DNA of 11,121 bases from the NCBI GenBank assembly GCA_040901865.1, contig JBBDYD010000209.1:1-11121 (forward strand), written 5' to 3'. The notes beneath the pieces were generated by a model, which was not told where the DNA came from, did no database searches, and saw nothing but the letters and a program-made list of their open reading frames with translations. The stretch is from JBBDYD01 sp040901865 (GTDB taxonomy: Bacteria > Bacteroidota > Ignavibacteria > UBA10030). The translations under genes were made by a program, and so were the position numbers. The stretch's first letter is position 1. Every line of letters starts with the position of its first letter. This document shows positions 1 through 6,570 of the stretch, in pieces.

Positions 1-1
1 C

Positions 2-802
2 ATGAAATTTCTGAATCTCTTTTTATTGTTCGCAGCTACGAGTGTTTCTGCGTTTGGCCAAACGGTGGACGGAAAGCAGATCACGCGTGTGCAGCTCATT
101 ACGGACGCAGTTGATTTTTCGAAGCCCTTTACGGTGGGGATCCGATTCGTCCTGGAGCCGGACTGGTACCTCTATTGGAAGAATCCGGGTGACTCGGGGC
201 TGCCGATCGAAGTGCAGTGGGATCTTCCAAAGGGCTGGAGCGTTTCCGAACCACAGCATCCTGTGCCGGCAAAGTTTGCCTACGACAACATGGTATCCTA
301 CGGTTATAAGAAAGAAGTCGTGCTTCTGGCAACCGTCATTCCCGGCACTGAGCGGGTTGACACGCTGAACGCAAAGGTTGATTGGCTCGTGTGCAAAGAG
401 AGTTGTGTTCGCGGAAAAGCGGATGTCTTCCTTTCACTCTCCCGGAATCCAACGAGAGCTCAAGCCGCGACGATTCTTGCGGATGCCCGCAAGAGGCTTC
501 CCGGATCGCCCCGCGAATTGTCGCTTGTGCCGTCCTCTGTCCGGCAGCGGCAGACAACACAAGGATGGGAAGTGGAAGTTGATCTTACCGGGCGAGATGC
601 ATCGACCGTTACCGACTTTTTCCCTGAGCCAACGAACAACATTTTGATTGATTTCAGCAGCATCAGAATCGAAAACCAAGTACTTCGGTTTCGGCTTGAC
701 CAACAGGATAAAGCAAGCCTTGTCAGGGAAATCCGGGGCCTGTTCATCGCCGGAGCCCGGGGATATCAAGGAGTGATTCCGGTTTACCTTAAATTCATGT
801 AA
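2..802 (+). CDS. Stand-alone DsbD-alpha-like periplasmic thiol-disulfide protein
   Basis: 266 residues. An N-terminal Sec signal peptide (about residues 1-19, ending SAFGQ) points to the periplasm. The body resembles the N-terminal domain of DsbD/ScsB-type protein-disulfide reductases: an early strand region with DWYLYWKNPGDSGLP (about 54-68), then a WLVCKESCV motif carrying Cys131 and Cys135. In the DsbD family this Cys pair passes electrons from the membrane domain to periplasmic partners. Unlike full-length DsbD, there are no transmembrane helices and no C-terminal thioredoxin domain; the protein ends cleanly after a predicted beta-rich tail. It may therefore work with a separately encoded CcdA/ScsB-like membrane protein, or as a carrier for the redoxin 17 bp downstream, with which it probably forms an operon. 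The start is an ATG at the very edge of the window, so its ribosome site and promoter cannot be seen. The family call is fairly confident; the partner and substrate are inferred. Confidence 0.8.
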   Translation: MKFLNLFLLFAATSVSAFGQTVDGKQITRVQLITDAVDFSKPFTVGIRFVLEPDWYLYWKNPGDSGLPIEVQWDLPKGWSVSEPQHPVPAKFAYDNMVSYGYKKEVVLLATVIPGTERVDTLNAKVDWLVCKESCVRGKADVFLSLSRNPTRAQAATILADARKRLPGSPRELSLVPSSVRQRQTTQGWEVEVDLTGRDASTVTDFFPEPTNNILIDFSSIRIENQVLRFRLDQQDKASLVREIRGLFIAGARGYQGVIPVYLKFM

Positions 803-819
803 CAAACAGGAGAGACGCC

Positions 820-1428
820 ATGATGAAGAAAACACTCCCCGCAATGGTCGCGATCGCGGCCGTTGCGATCTTTGCAGCCTTCTCGGTTGCACCGGAGGTT
901 GAGGTCGGAAAGGCCGTTCCGGCATTTTCCCTCAAGGGAATTGACGGGAAGACCTACTCGATCGCAGACCTGAAAGGAAAGGTCGTTGTGCTTGAGTGGA
1001 CGAATCCGAATTGCCCGTTTGTCCAGCGCGTGTACAAGAGCGGTATCATGACCGGCGTGCAGAAGAAGTACGCGGACAAGGTCGTATGGCTCACGGTGAA
1101 CTCGACGCATCCAGAACATTCGGATCATGAGACGGCAGATGCTCTGGCGAAGACCTATAAAGAATGGAATGCGGCTTTTGCCACGATGCTGCTCGATCCG
1201 GACGGCAAAGTCGGCCAGATGTTCGATGCAAAAACGACGCCCCACATGTTTGTGATCGACAAAGAAGGCAAGCTGGTGTATGACGGCGGCATCGATGACG
1301 ATGCGCGCGGCAGCAAGTCTGAAAAAACCAATTTCGTCGACCAGGCATTGACAAGTCTACTGGAAGGCAAGTCGATTGCGACATCCATCAGCAAGCCCTA
1401 TGGTTGTTCGGTGAAATATTCGCCGTAA
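820..1428 (+). CDS. Exported redoxin (AhpC/TSA-thioredoxin fold), single N-terminal Cys type
   Basis: 202 residues. A hydrophobic N-terminus (about residues 5-24) is a signal peptide or membrane anchor. The rest is a thioredoxin-fold redoxin: GKAVPAFSLKGIDGK (30-44), LKGKVVVLEWTNPNCPF (51-67), and a cis-Pro loop TTPHMFVID (139-147, Pro141). The active site is NPNCPFV, so the usual CxxC second cysteine is replaced by valine. Only Cys65 sits there, and the only other cysteine is Cys196 near the C-terminus (YGCSVKY). This suggests a peroxiredoxin-like or two-cysteine relay mechanism rather than a classic thioredoxin. AGGAGAG at 808-814 lies 5 nt before the chosen ATG and 8 nt before a second ATG at 823, so either start is possible. 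It follows the DsbD-alpha-like gene by 17 bp, a likely operon; that protein may be its reductant (inference). A strong terminator follows. Confidence 0.85.
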   Translation: MMKKTLPAMVAIAAVAIFAAFSVAPEVEVGKAVPAFSLKGIDGKTYSIADLKGKVVVLEWTNPNCPFVQRVYKSGIMTGVQKKYADKVVWLTVNSTHPEHSDHETADALAKTYKEWNAAFATMLLDPDGKVGQMFDAKTTPHMFVIDKEGKLVYDGGIDDDARGSKSEKTNFVDQALTSLLEGKSIATSISKPYGCSVKYSP

Positions 1429-1437
1429 TGGAGCATT

Positions 1438-1475
1438 GAGAGAGTGAGAGAGTATGAGAGTATGAGGGTATGATG
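1438..1475 (+). repeat. Degenerate GAGNGTAT tandem repeat
   Basis: Just after the redoxin stop codon are imperfect units reading GAGAGAGT, GAGAGAGTAT, GAGAGTAT and GAGGGTAT. They are a degenerate version of the GAGTATAT repeat found at 2944-2999 and 4330-4369, on the same strand. They lie between the stop codon and the terminator hairpin, so they would be transcribed as 3' UTR. Confidence 0.65.
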
Positions 1476-1483
1476 AAGCTCGC

Positions 1484-1520
1484 AAGCCCGGATGCCTGAA
1501 GGTATCCGGGTTTCTTTTTT
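1484..1520 (+). terminator. Rho-independent terminator of the dsbD-like/redoxin unit
   Basis: Bases 1484-1496 pair with 1501-1513 (13 bp including two G-T pairs) around a TGAA tetraloop. The 3' arm runs directly into TTTCTTTTTT, ending at 1520. The core CCCGGAT/ATCCGGG stem plus T-tract is a textbook intrinsic terminator. Confidence 0.9.
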
Positions 1521-1538
1521 CAGTTCCTTGTATCTTGG

Positions 1539-1568
1539 TTGCAACATGCATACATTGAGTTACCTTCT
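1539..1568 (+). promoter_or_regulatory. Possible Bacteroidota-type promoter for the NHL lipoprotein
   Basis: TTG at 1539-1541, then exactly 19 bases, then TACCTTCT at 1561-1568. This approximates the Bacteroidota TTG-N19-TAnnTTTG consensus, with the last two bases off. It lies about 95 bp before the lipoprotein start and downstream of the preceding terminator, where a promoter is needed. Sequence match only. Confidence 0.35.
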
Positions 1569-1663
1569 TCATTATTCCCCACGGTTGAAATCAGTGAAGC
1601 AGCGTTAAGCAGTCACGATCATTTCTGTCCCGCCCTTTTTCTCACTACTCATGTAGGAAATCA

Positions 1664-2887
1664 ATGAAATCTTCCATCATCATTTTTCTCTCGGCATTTA
1701 TCATTGCCGGTTGCAGCAAGAATTCTTCAACAAATCCTGAAGTGCCGGTGCCACCGTGGGATATTGGGCAATCCGCTGAAGCAGTTCTGGGGCAATCCGA
1801 CTTCACTTCATCGACTCTCCGTGCCTTGGGTCAGGGGTCGGTCAACAAACCGTACGGCATGGCGATCTCAACCACCGGTACGTTGTTTGTCGTCGATCAG
1901 GGCGGCGCACACCGCATCCTGCGGTTCGACAATGTCAACGCGAAAGCCAATGGGGCCAATGCAGATGGCGTTCTGGGACAGCCGGATTTTACCAGCGGAA
2001 CATGGAATTACGGGCTTGGCGGCAGTACGCCCTCAAGTCGCGGACTAGAATCGCCGATCTCGATCGCCCTTGATGCGGCGGGGAATCTCTATGTTGCGGA
2101 TCAGGCGAACAGTCGAGTTTTGCGGTTCAATAACGCGGCCTCGAAGGCCAACGGTGATTCGGCTGACGCGGTCCTGGGTCAGGCCGATTTCGCATCAAAG
2201 ACATTTGGGACCACACAGAATCAGTTCTACGTTCTTCAAGGGGTCGCGACGGATGCGTCCGGAAACCTGTATGTGGCCGATGGGTCCAACAATCGTGTCC
2301 TTCGGTTCAACAACGCGGCTTCAAAAACAAACGGAGCGAACGCGGATGGTGTTCTGGGTCAGGCCACTTACGTGACCAATGGGACCGGCGCTGGCGCAAA
2401 TCAAATGTCAAATCCGACCTCTGTTGCTGTTGACAAGAACGGCAACCTCTACGTTGGGGACCAGGGCAATTCCCGTGTGCTCATATTCCGGAACGCCGCT
2501 ACCAAGGCCAACGGTGCGTCAGCCGACATTGTCCTTGGGAAAGCAGCGTTCGGCGACGGGTCCGCGTCGACAACAGCCACCGCCGCGACGATCAACTACC
2601 CCTATGCTCTCGCGGTCGATGAGAGCAACAATCTGTACGTTGCTGACGGTCTATTCAACAGGGTCCTGGTGTTCTACAACGCACCGGGAAAATCGAACGG
2701 AGCTTCCGCGGACGCCGTTCTTGGGAAGAAGGATTTTACGAGTTACACGGTGACGGCGGGCGCAGCCGACAATGTCGGACAGCCGTTTGGCGTTGCCGTC
2801 CACAGTTTAACCGGAAAACTGTTTGTGTCCTGCTATTCGAATGCGAGAGTCCTCCGGTTTCAGGCGAAGAGCCTGTTGCATCCATAG
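1664..2887 (+). CDS. NHL-repeat six-bladed beta-propeller lipoprotein
   Basis: 407 residues. A lipoprotein signal peptide ends in the lipobox IIAGC, with Cys17 as the lipidated residue, followed by a short Ser/Asn/Pro-rich linker. From about residue 35 to the end there are six repeats of 60-67 residues. Each has an NHL core of the form GNLYVADxxNxRVLRF (near 72-88, 140-155, 200-215, 260-275, 322-336 and 384-399). Six copies of a VLGxxxF element start at 41, 103, 170, 230, 290 and 352. The first VLG element precedes the first NHL core and the last core ends the protein, as expected if one blade is closed by strands from both termini. NHL propellers are binding scaffolds, some enzymatic; the ligand here is unknown. 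The ATG at 1664 is supported by AGGAAA at 1655-1660. It appears monocistronic. Confidence 0.85.
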   Translation: MKSSIIIFLSAFIIAGCSKNSSTNPEVPVPPWDIGQSAEAVLGQSDFTSSTLRALGQGSVNKPYGMAISTTGTLFVVDQGGAHRILRFDNVNAKANGANADGVLGQPDFTSGTWNYGLGGSTPSSRGLESPISIALDAAGNLYVADQANSRVLRFNNAASKANGDSADAVLGQADFASKTFGTTQNQFYVLQGVATDASGNLYVADGSNNRVLRFNNAASKTNGANADGVLGQATYVTNGTGAGANQMSNPTSVAVDKNGNLYVGDQGNSRVLIFRNAATKANGASADIVLGKAAFGDGSASTTATAATINYPYALAVDESNNLYVADGLFNRVLVFYNAPGKSNGASADAVLGKKDFTSYTVTAGAADNVGQPFGVAVHSLTGKLFVSCYSNARVLRFQAKSLLHP

Positions 2888-2890
2888 CTA

Positions 2891-2929
2891 AAGAGTGGAA
2901 GAGGGTAAGAGGGTAAGAGGTAAGAGGAT
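2891..2929 (+). repeat. AAGAGGGT tandem repeat
   Basis: Directly after the NHL lipoprotein stop are purine-rich units reading AAGAGTGG, AAGAGGGT, AAGAGGGT, AAGAGGT and AAGAGGATG. It is a different unit from the GAGTATAT array that starts 15 bp later, although both are about 8 bp and purine-biased on this strand. Confidence 0.7.
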
Positions 2930-2943
2930 GGTTTTAGTGAAGC

Positions 2944-2999
2944 GAGTATATGAGTATATGAGTATATGAGTATATGAGTATATGAGTATATGAGTGTGT
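2944..2999 (+). repeat. GAGTATAT 8-bp tandem array (six perfect units plus one degenerate)
   Basis: Six uninterrupted perfect copies of GAGTATAT span 2944-2991. A seventh, diverged copy (GAGTGTGT) follows at 2992-2999. The array sits between the convergent NHL lipoprotein and galM-like genes. The period of 8 is not a multiple of 3, so it is unlikely to be coding. The same unit recurs on the other side of the galM-like gene. Confidence 0.95.
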
Positions 3000-3068
3000 G
3001 AGGGTAGCCCGAATCGCTGGTGACAAAGAAAACACCGGCGTCAGGCCAAGAAGTTGCGAGATACATTT

Positions 3069-4202
3069 TTACGGGTTGACTGAAAATTTGTAAACGGTCG
3101 TCGATGAATAAGTCTCACCGGGCTTCAACACCGTTGAAGGGAATTGAGGCTTGTTCGGTGAATCCGGAAAGTGCTGAGTCTCAAGACAGAGCCCGTACCG
3201 GTGTTCATACCGCATTCCGCTTTTTCCCACATCCGTTCCGTCAAGAAAATTGCCGCAATAGAATTGCAGGCCCGGTTCGGTCGTCCAGACCTCCATGACA
3301 CGTCCGCTCTTTTCTTCAGAAACGGTTCCAGCGAGAAAGAGGCCTTTGTCCTTCCTGTTGAGCACCCAGTTGTGGTCGTACCCCTTTCCGAAGAGCAGTT
3401 GCGCGTCCTTGTCATGGATCCTGACTCCGATGCGCGTCGGTTTCCGAAAATCCATCGGACTTCTTTCAACGCCCCGTAACTCCCCCGTCGGAATGAGTTC
3501 TTCGTCTACAGGGGTGAAACGATCGGCGTCGATGAAAAGCTCATGGTCGAGGATTGTGCCCGACCCTTGTCCTGCCAGATTGAAGTAAGAATGGTGGGTC
3601 AGATTCACGATGGTTGGTTTGTCGGTGGTTGCGGCATAGTCAATCCGGAGTTCGTTGGAGTCGGTCAAGGTATAAACCACACGGACATCGAGGTTCCCCG
3701 GATAGCCTTCTTCCCCGTCGGCACTTCGATAGGACAAGACAACCGACCGGGCGTCTTTTTCCTGTCTTTCTTCTCCTGCCCACACCGCTTTGTCGAATCC
3801 CCTCACTCCGCCATGGAGATGATTCGGTCCATTGTTGACCGCAAGCGTGTATTCAAATCCGCCGAGCTTGAATTTCCCTTTTCCGATTCGGTTTCCATAT
3901 CTTCCGATGAGTGCGCCGAAATACGGATGCTTTTGAACATAAGATTCCAGAGAATCGAAACCTAGAACGATATCCTCGTTTTTTTCATTGCGATCGGGCA
4001 CGGAGAGTGAGACCAGGATACCACCGAAGTTCGTGATCCGTGCCTCGACTCCGGATCGACTCTTAAGAGTGTAGAGAGTAATTTCCTTGCCGTCGACAGT
4101 GCCAAAAAGATCTCTTTTCACAGAAGAGGTTCCTTCCTTCTCAGGAGTACAAGCGGCCATAGCAATAAGAGCAAAAAAGGAAAAGAGAATGCCTCGAGTC
4201 AT
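3069..4202 (-). CDS. galM: Aldose 1-epimerase (galactose mutarotase), lipoprotein form
   Basis: 377 residues from the preferred ATG at 4202. An in-frame TTG at 4205 would add one residue, but AGGTG lies only 2 nt before it and 5 nt before the ATG, so the ATG fits better. The N-terminus is a lipoprotein signal with lipobox MAAC (Cys18), so the enzyme is probably exported and lipid-anchored, unlike cytoplasmic E. coli GalM. Family landmarks, in order: NHLHGG (catalytic-type His130), NLTHHSYFNL (His204 as general acid candidate), GYDHN (Asp276) and LCLETQHFPDSP (Glu341 as general base candidate). It interconverts alpha and beta anomers of aldoses such as galactose or glucose. Length is typical of the exported family. 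It is convergent with the NHL lipoprotein gene and divergent from the barrel-like gene at 4565. No sugar-utilisation operon is adjacent, so the physiological substrate is open. Confidence 0.92.
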   Translation of the reverse strand: MTRGILFSFFALIAMAACTPEKEGTSSVKRDLFGTVDGKEITLYTLKSRSGVEARITNFGGILVSLSVPDRNEKNEDIVLGFDSLESYVQKHPYFGALIGRYGNRIGKGKFKLGGFEYTLAVNNGPNHLHGGVRGFDKAVWAGEERQEKDARSVVLSYRSADGEEGYPGNLDVRVVYTLTDSNELRIDYAATTDKPTIVNLTHHSYFNLAGQGSGTILDHELFIDADRFTPVDEELIPTGELRGVERSPMDFRKPTRIGVRIHDKDAQLLFGKGYDHNWVLNRKDKGLFLAGTVSEEKSGRVMEVWTTEPGLQFYCGNFLDGTDVGKSGMRYEHRYGLCLETQHFPDSPNKPQFPSTVLKPGETYSSTTVYKFSVNP

Positions 4203-4329
4203 CAAGTCACCTGGAGAAAAACAAAGGTAAAACGGAAAAGTATGGACATTTGAGTTAACAGAATCAGCGCAAGCCGGGCCCAGCGAGGCTCTGGTAACCT
4301 AGTCGAAAGGGATAAGAAAATCAATTCAT

Positions 4330-4369
4330 GAGTATATGTGTATATGAGTATGTGAGTATGTGAGTATTA
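4330..4369 (+). repeat. GAGTATAT-type 8-bp tandem repeat, second array
   Basis: Five 8-bp units in register: GAGTATAT, GTGTATAT, GAGTATGT, GAGTATGT and GAGTATTA. It has the same unit and strand as the array at 2944-2999, but is more diverged. The two arrays bracket the galM-like gene. Confidence 0.88.
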
Positions 4370-4388
4370 CGAAGGTGTGACGCCAGTT

Positions 4389-4430
4389 CGAATCAACGAA
4401 TGAAGGAGTCAACGAAACAACGCAACAATG
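4389..4430 (+). repeat. CAACGAA-like short repeats
   Basis: Several ACGAA/CAACGAA-type units (TCGAATCAACGAATG, GTCAACGAAAC, AACGCAACAATG) lie in about 40 bp of noncoding sequence. TCAACGAA occurs twice exactly. It is a second low-complexity family within the same intergenic region. Confidence 0.5.
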
Positions 4431-4464
4431 ACCGTACGAATCATCGCAGGCGATGTCCTGAAAT

Positions 4465-4485
4465 CTTGAACCTTAAACCTTAAAG
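4465..4485 (+). repeat. Three 7-bp CTTAAAC units
   Basis: CTTGAAC, CTTAAAC and CTTAAAG follow one another without a gap. They end 4 bp before the candidate -35 element of the downstream promoter, so they could be either a repeat remnant or an upstream promoter element. Confidence 0.55.
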
Positions 4486-4489
4486 TGGG

Positions 4490-4518
4490 TTGCGAATGTT
4501 CTTCGAACTTGCTATACT
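4490..4518 (+). promoter_or_regulatory. Sigma-70-like promoter for the barrel-like gene at 4565
   Basis: TTGCGA at 4490-4495, a 17-bp spacer, then TATACT at 4513-4518. Each hexamer is close to the TTGACA/TATAAT consensus. A start near 4525 would give a leader of about 40 nt containing the strong AGGAGG at 4551-4556. Confidence 0.5.
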
Positions 4519-4564
4519 TCAGATATAAATCTCTGCAATAAGATCAGCTCAGGAGGGGCGGGAA

Positions 4565-5263
4565 ATGAAAAAACAGATTGCTGTTGGATGCTTTGTTGTC
4601 ATGGTTGCCGTTGCGTCGGCTCAAATACCCGAGCCGTGTCTTAACGTCGGCGGTCAAAGCTCTCAGACCAGCCAGCAATTCCAGCGCACGCCGGTCAGGT
4701 CTTCTGCTTATGTACCGGAAAGCCGCCTATCCCCGATGTTTTCCTATTCCGCCTACTCGCTCGGCGGCGCAACCCGGTTCGGTCCATCGCTGACGATCCA
4801 GGCGACCCTCTTTCGCACACACTCAGAAGCGCTCGATATCTCCGGCGGACTGATGTTTCGATTCCGCGATTCTTCCGAGCCAACGAGATTGGACGAATAC
4901 TCTCCCCTCGGATTGAATCCATATAATTATCCGCGAACCCCCGATTCGTTTCTGCGCGGGATGAGGTTCGGAATGGGCTTTGCCGGACTTGAATACACGT
5001 GGTATCTGACGGAAAGCGATATCCGTCCATACGTTGGTGCAGGCGGAATGATCCTGGCATGGCCCTACGAGGGTCAGGTCGCGGGCTCTGTCGCACCGAC
5101 GGTAAAGGCGGGCGTTCTTGCGAATGTCTCAAGCGGATTTACAGGCTTTGTTGAGATCAAGCGGATCATCGGCCTGCCGTTTGTAGTCGGAGGCGAATCT
5201 CCGCCGATCAACAATCTGACCGGATTTGCGTTTGGCGTCTCATTTGCCCCGCGGTGGAATTGA
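4565..5263 (+). CDS. Exported barrel-like protein of unknown function
   Basis: 232 residues. A Sec signal peptide (residues 1-19, ending VASA before Gln20) is followed by a Ser/Gln-rich linker (about 28-55). The remainder alternates polar and hydrophobic residues in strand-like stretches: SLTIQATLFR, ISGGLMFRFRD, GMRFGMGFAGLEYTWYL, RPYVGAGGMILAW, AGVLANVSSGFTGFVEIKRI and the terminal FAFGVSFAPRW. Such Gly/aromatic-rich strands suggest a small outer-membrane beta-barrel, perhaps 8-stranded. I do not recognise a named family. The ATG is well supported by AGGAGGGG at 4551-4558, and a promoter lies just upstream. A terminator follows about 40 bp after the stop, so it is probably transcribed alone. 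An early AVGC (6-9) looks like a lipobox but is too near the N-terminus to work. Confidence 0.7.
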   Translation: MKKQIAVGCFVVMVAVASAQIPEPCLNVGGQSSQTSQQFQRTPVRSSAYVPESRLSPMFSYSAYSLGGATRFGPSLTIQATLFRTHSEALDISGGLMFRFRDSSEPTRLDEYSPLGLNPYNYPRTPDSFLRGMRFGMGFAGLEYTWYLTESDIRPYVGAGGMILAWPYEGQVAGSVAPTVKAGVLANVSSGFTGFVEIKRIIGLPFVVGGESPPINNLTGFAFGVSFAPRWN

Positions 5264-5305
5264 GGGCCCTGCCGGAACAAAACATTCCGCAAGATTTTGA
5301 CCATG

Positions 5306-5341
5306 ACCCGAATATCAACTGATGTTCGGGTTTTTCTTTTT
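5306..5341 (+). terminator. Rho-independent terminator after the barrel-like gene
   Basis: Bases 5306-5316 pair with 5321-5331 (11 bp, one G-T) around an AACT loop. A T-tract interrupted by one C follows, to 5341. The CCCGAA/TTCGGG core resembles the other two terminators in the window. Confidence 0.88.
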
Positions 5342-5474
5342 GATTCTAGCGAACAGGAAGATGCTGATGAAATAGATGTCTTCAGGGAAGCCCTTCTTCT
5401 CCTCGTATCTCTTTGTGAAATGCATTTGGAAGAGCTCGTTGATTCTTTGAATCTGTCTCCTTACTTTGGGGGTG

Positions 5475-6473
5475 ATGAAAAAGACGTATCAACCGAACCC
5501 AAAGCGTTACGAAGGGATGGTGTACAATCGTTGCGGAAAGAGCGGACTAAAGCTCCCCTTGCTTTCACTCGGTTTGTGGCACAATTTCGGAAAGGTTGAT
5601 GATTTCAAAACTGCCCGCGCAATTGCCCTCCGCGCGTTCGACCTTGGCATCACACATTTCGACCTTGCCAATAACTACGGTCCGCCTCCCGGCAGCGCCG
5701 AAGAAACCTTCGGCAAGATACTCCGCTCCGATCTTGCCCCCTATCGCGACGACCTGATCATCTCTTCCAAAGCAGGCTATTTCATGAGGCCCGGCCCCTA
5801 CGGCGACCTTGGATCCCGCAAATACCTCATCTCCAGCCTTGATGCAAGCCTCCGCCGGATGAAACTCGACTATGTGGACATCTTTTACCACCATCGGCCC
5901 GACCCGGACACTCCGCTCGAAGAATCAATGCAGGCGTTGGATCAAATTGTGCGGAGCGGGAAAGCGCTGTATGTGGGAATCTCCAACTATGATGCGGACC
6001 GGACTCGCCAGGCATCGAGGATGCTCACGTCTCTGGGTACTCCCTGCCTGATCCATCAGCCGAAATACAGCATGATGGAACGGCGTGTCGAGGGACCGCT
6101 CCAACAGGTCTTGCGAGAAGAAGGGATCGGCTGTATTGTGTTTTCGCCGCTTGCTCAAGGATTGCTGACGGACCGATATCTCAAGGGGATTCCGAAAGAT
6201 TCACGGGCGGCCAAGCCGCATGGTTTTCTGAAGAAGGAAGAGGTCACGGTCGAGAAGCTGGCCCAAGTAGCAAAGCTGAATGATGTGGCGAAAAGGCGCG
6301 GACAAACACTCGCGCAACTCGCCCTGGCCTGGGTGCTTCGTTTGCCCGAGATAACGTCAGCACTTGTTGGGGCAAGCAAGGTATCGCAGATAGAAGATTC
6401 CGTGGCAATGCTGAAAAACAGGTTGCTCAATCCGGAGGAGTTGAAGGAAATCGAGACGATCCTGGGTTCCTAG
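5475..6473 (+). CDS. yghZ: Aldo/keto reductase, YghZ (L-glyceraldehyde 3-phosphate reductase) type
   Basis: 332 residues. It is a full-length NADPH-dependent aldo/keto reductase closely resembling E. coli YghZ: NPKRYEGMVYNRCGKSGL at the start, LSLGLWHNFG (31-39), ITHFDLANNYGPPPGSAEE (59-77) and VDIFYHHR (134-141). The catalytic tetrad is visible as Asp63, Tyr68, Lys99 (SSKAGY) and His140. YghZ-type enzymes reduce L-glyceraldehyde 3-phosphate and methylglyoxal-like aldehydes, so a cytoplasmic detoxification role is likely. The ATG at 5475 keeps the NPxRY segment shared with YghZ. A TTG at 5466 would add three residues and is less likely. No good Shine-Dalgarno precedes the ATG; the GGGGGTG directly before it is too close. 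It lies between two barrel-like genes, but the terminator upstream and a promoter downstream suggest it is transcribed on its own. Confidence 0.93.
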   Translation: MKKTYQPNPKRYEGMVYNRCGKSGLKLPLLSLGLWHNFGKVDDFKTARAIALRAFDLGITHFDLANNYGPPPGSAEETFGKILRSDLAPYRDDLIISSKAGYFMRPGPYGDLGSRKYLISSLDASLRRMKLDYVDIFYHHRPDPDTPLEESMQALDQIVRSGKALYVGISNYDADRTRQASRMLTSLGTPCLIHQPKYSMMERRVEGPLQQVLREEGIGCIVFSPLAQGLLTDRYLKGIPKDSRAAKPHGFLKKEEVTVEKLAQVAKLNDVAKRRGQTLAQLALAWVLRLPEITSALVGASKVSQIEDSVAMLKNRLLNPEELKEIETILGS

Positions 6474-6489
6474 GCGACCCAAACCAGTG

Positions 6490-6519
6490 TTGCATTTGAT
6501 CTATATCCTGATACCTTTG
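6490..6519 (+). promoter_or_regulatory. Bacteroidota-type promoter for the gene at 6571
   Basis: TTG at 6490-6492, exactly 19 bases, then TACCTTTG at 6512-6519. This is a full match to the TAnnTTTG -7 element and to the spacing of the Bacteroidota housekeeping-sigma promoter, though the upstream element reads GTTG rather than TTTG. It lies in the short gap after the reductase and gives a leader of about 45 nt. Confidence 0.55.
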
Positions 6520-6570
6520 AAGCGAAACGCCGGGGAAAAGACCCCATAATCAACAACAAAAGGAGGCTCT

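Larger units (their letters stand above)
4203..4564. other. Gene-free divergent intergenic region, 362 bp, repeat-rich
   Basis: This lies between the divergent galM-like and barrel-like genes. No convincing coding frame is seen on either strand. It holds, in order, a GAGTATAT-type array, a run of CAACGAA-like units, three CTTAAAC units, and a promoter with a ribosome site for the downstream gene. Each is listed separately. The part nearest galM (4203-4329) shows nothing distinctive beyond the AGGTG ribosome site of that gene. Confidence 0.7.

Noticed and set aside
2860..3066. Minus-strand frame reading YSYTHILIYSYTH through the GAGTATAT array
   Set aside because: It is produced by the 8-bp tandem repeat, which gives an apparent open frame in low-complexity DNA. 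It also overlaps the end of the NHL lipoprotein.
2944..4369. The galM-like gene with flanking GAGTATAT arrays as a composite mobile element or CRISPR-like array
   Set aside because: No transposase, terminal inverted repeats or target duplications were seen. The 8-bp units have no spacers, so CRISPR is excluded.
4504..4534. CGAACTT upstream of the barrel-like gene as an ECF-sigma -35 element
   Set aside because: No matching -10 at an acceptable distance, and it lies in the spacer of a better sigma-70-like promoter.
5297..5599. Plus-strand 100-codon frame overlapping the start of the aldo/keto reductase
   Set aside because: It begins inside the terminator stem, has no ribosome site, and runs out of frame through the well-conserved YghZ-like gene.
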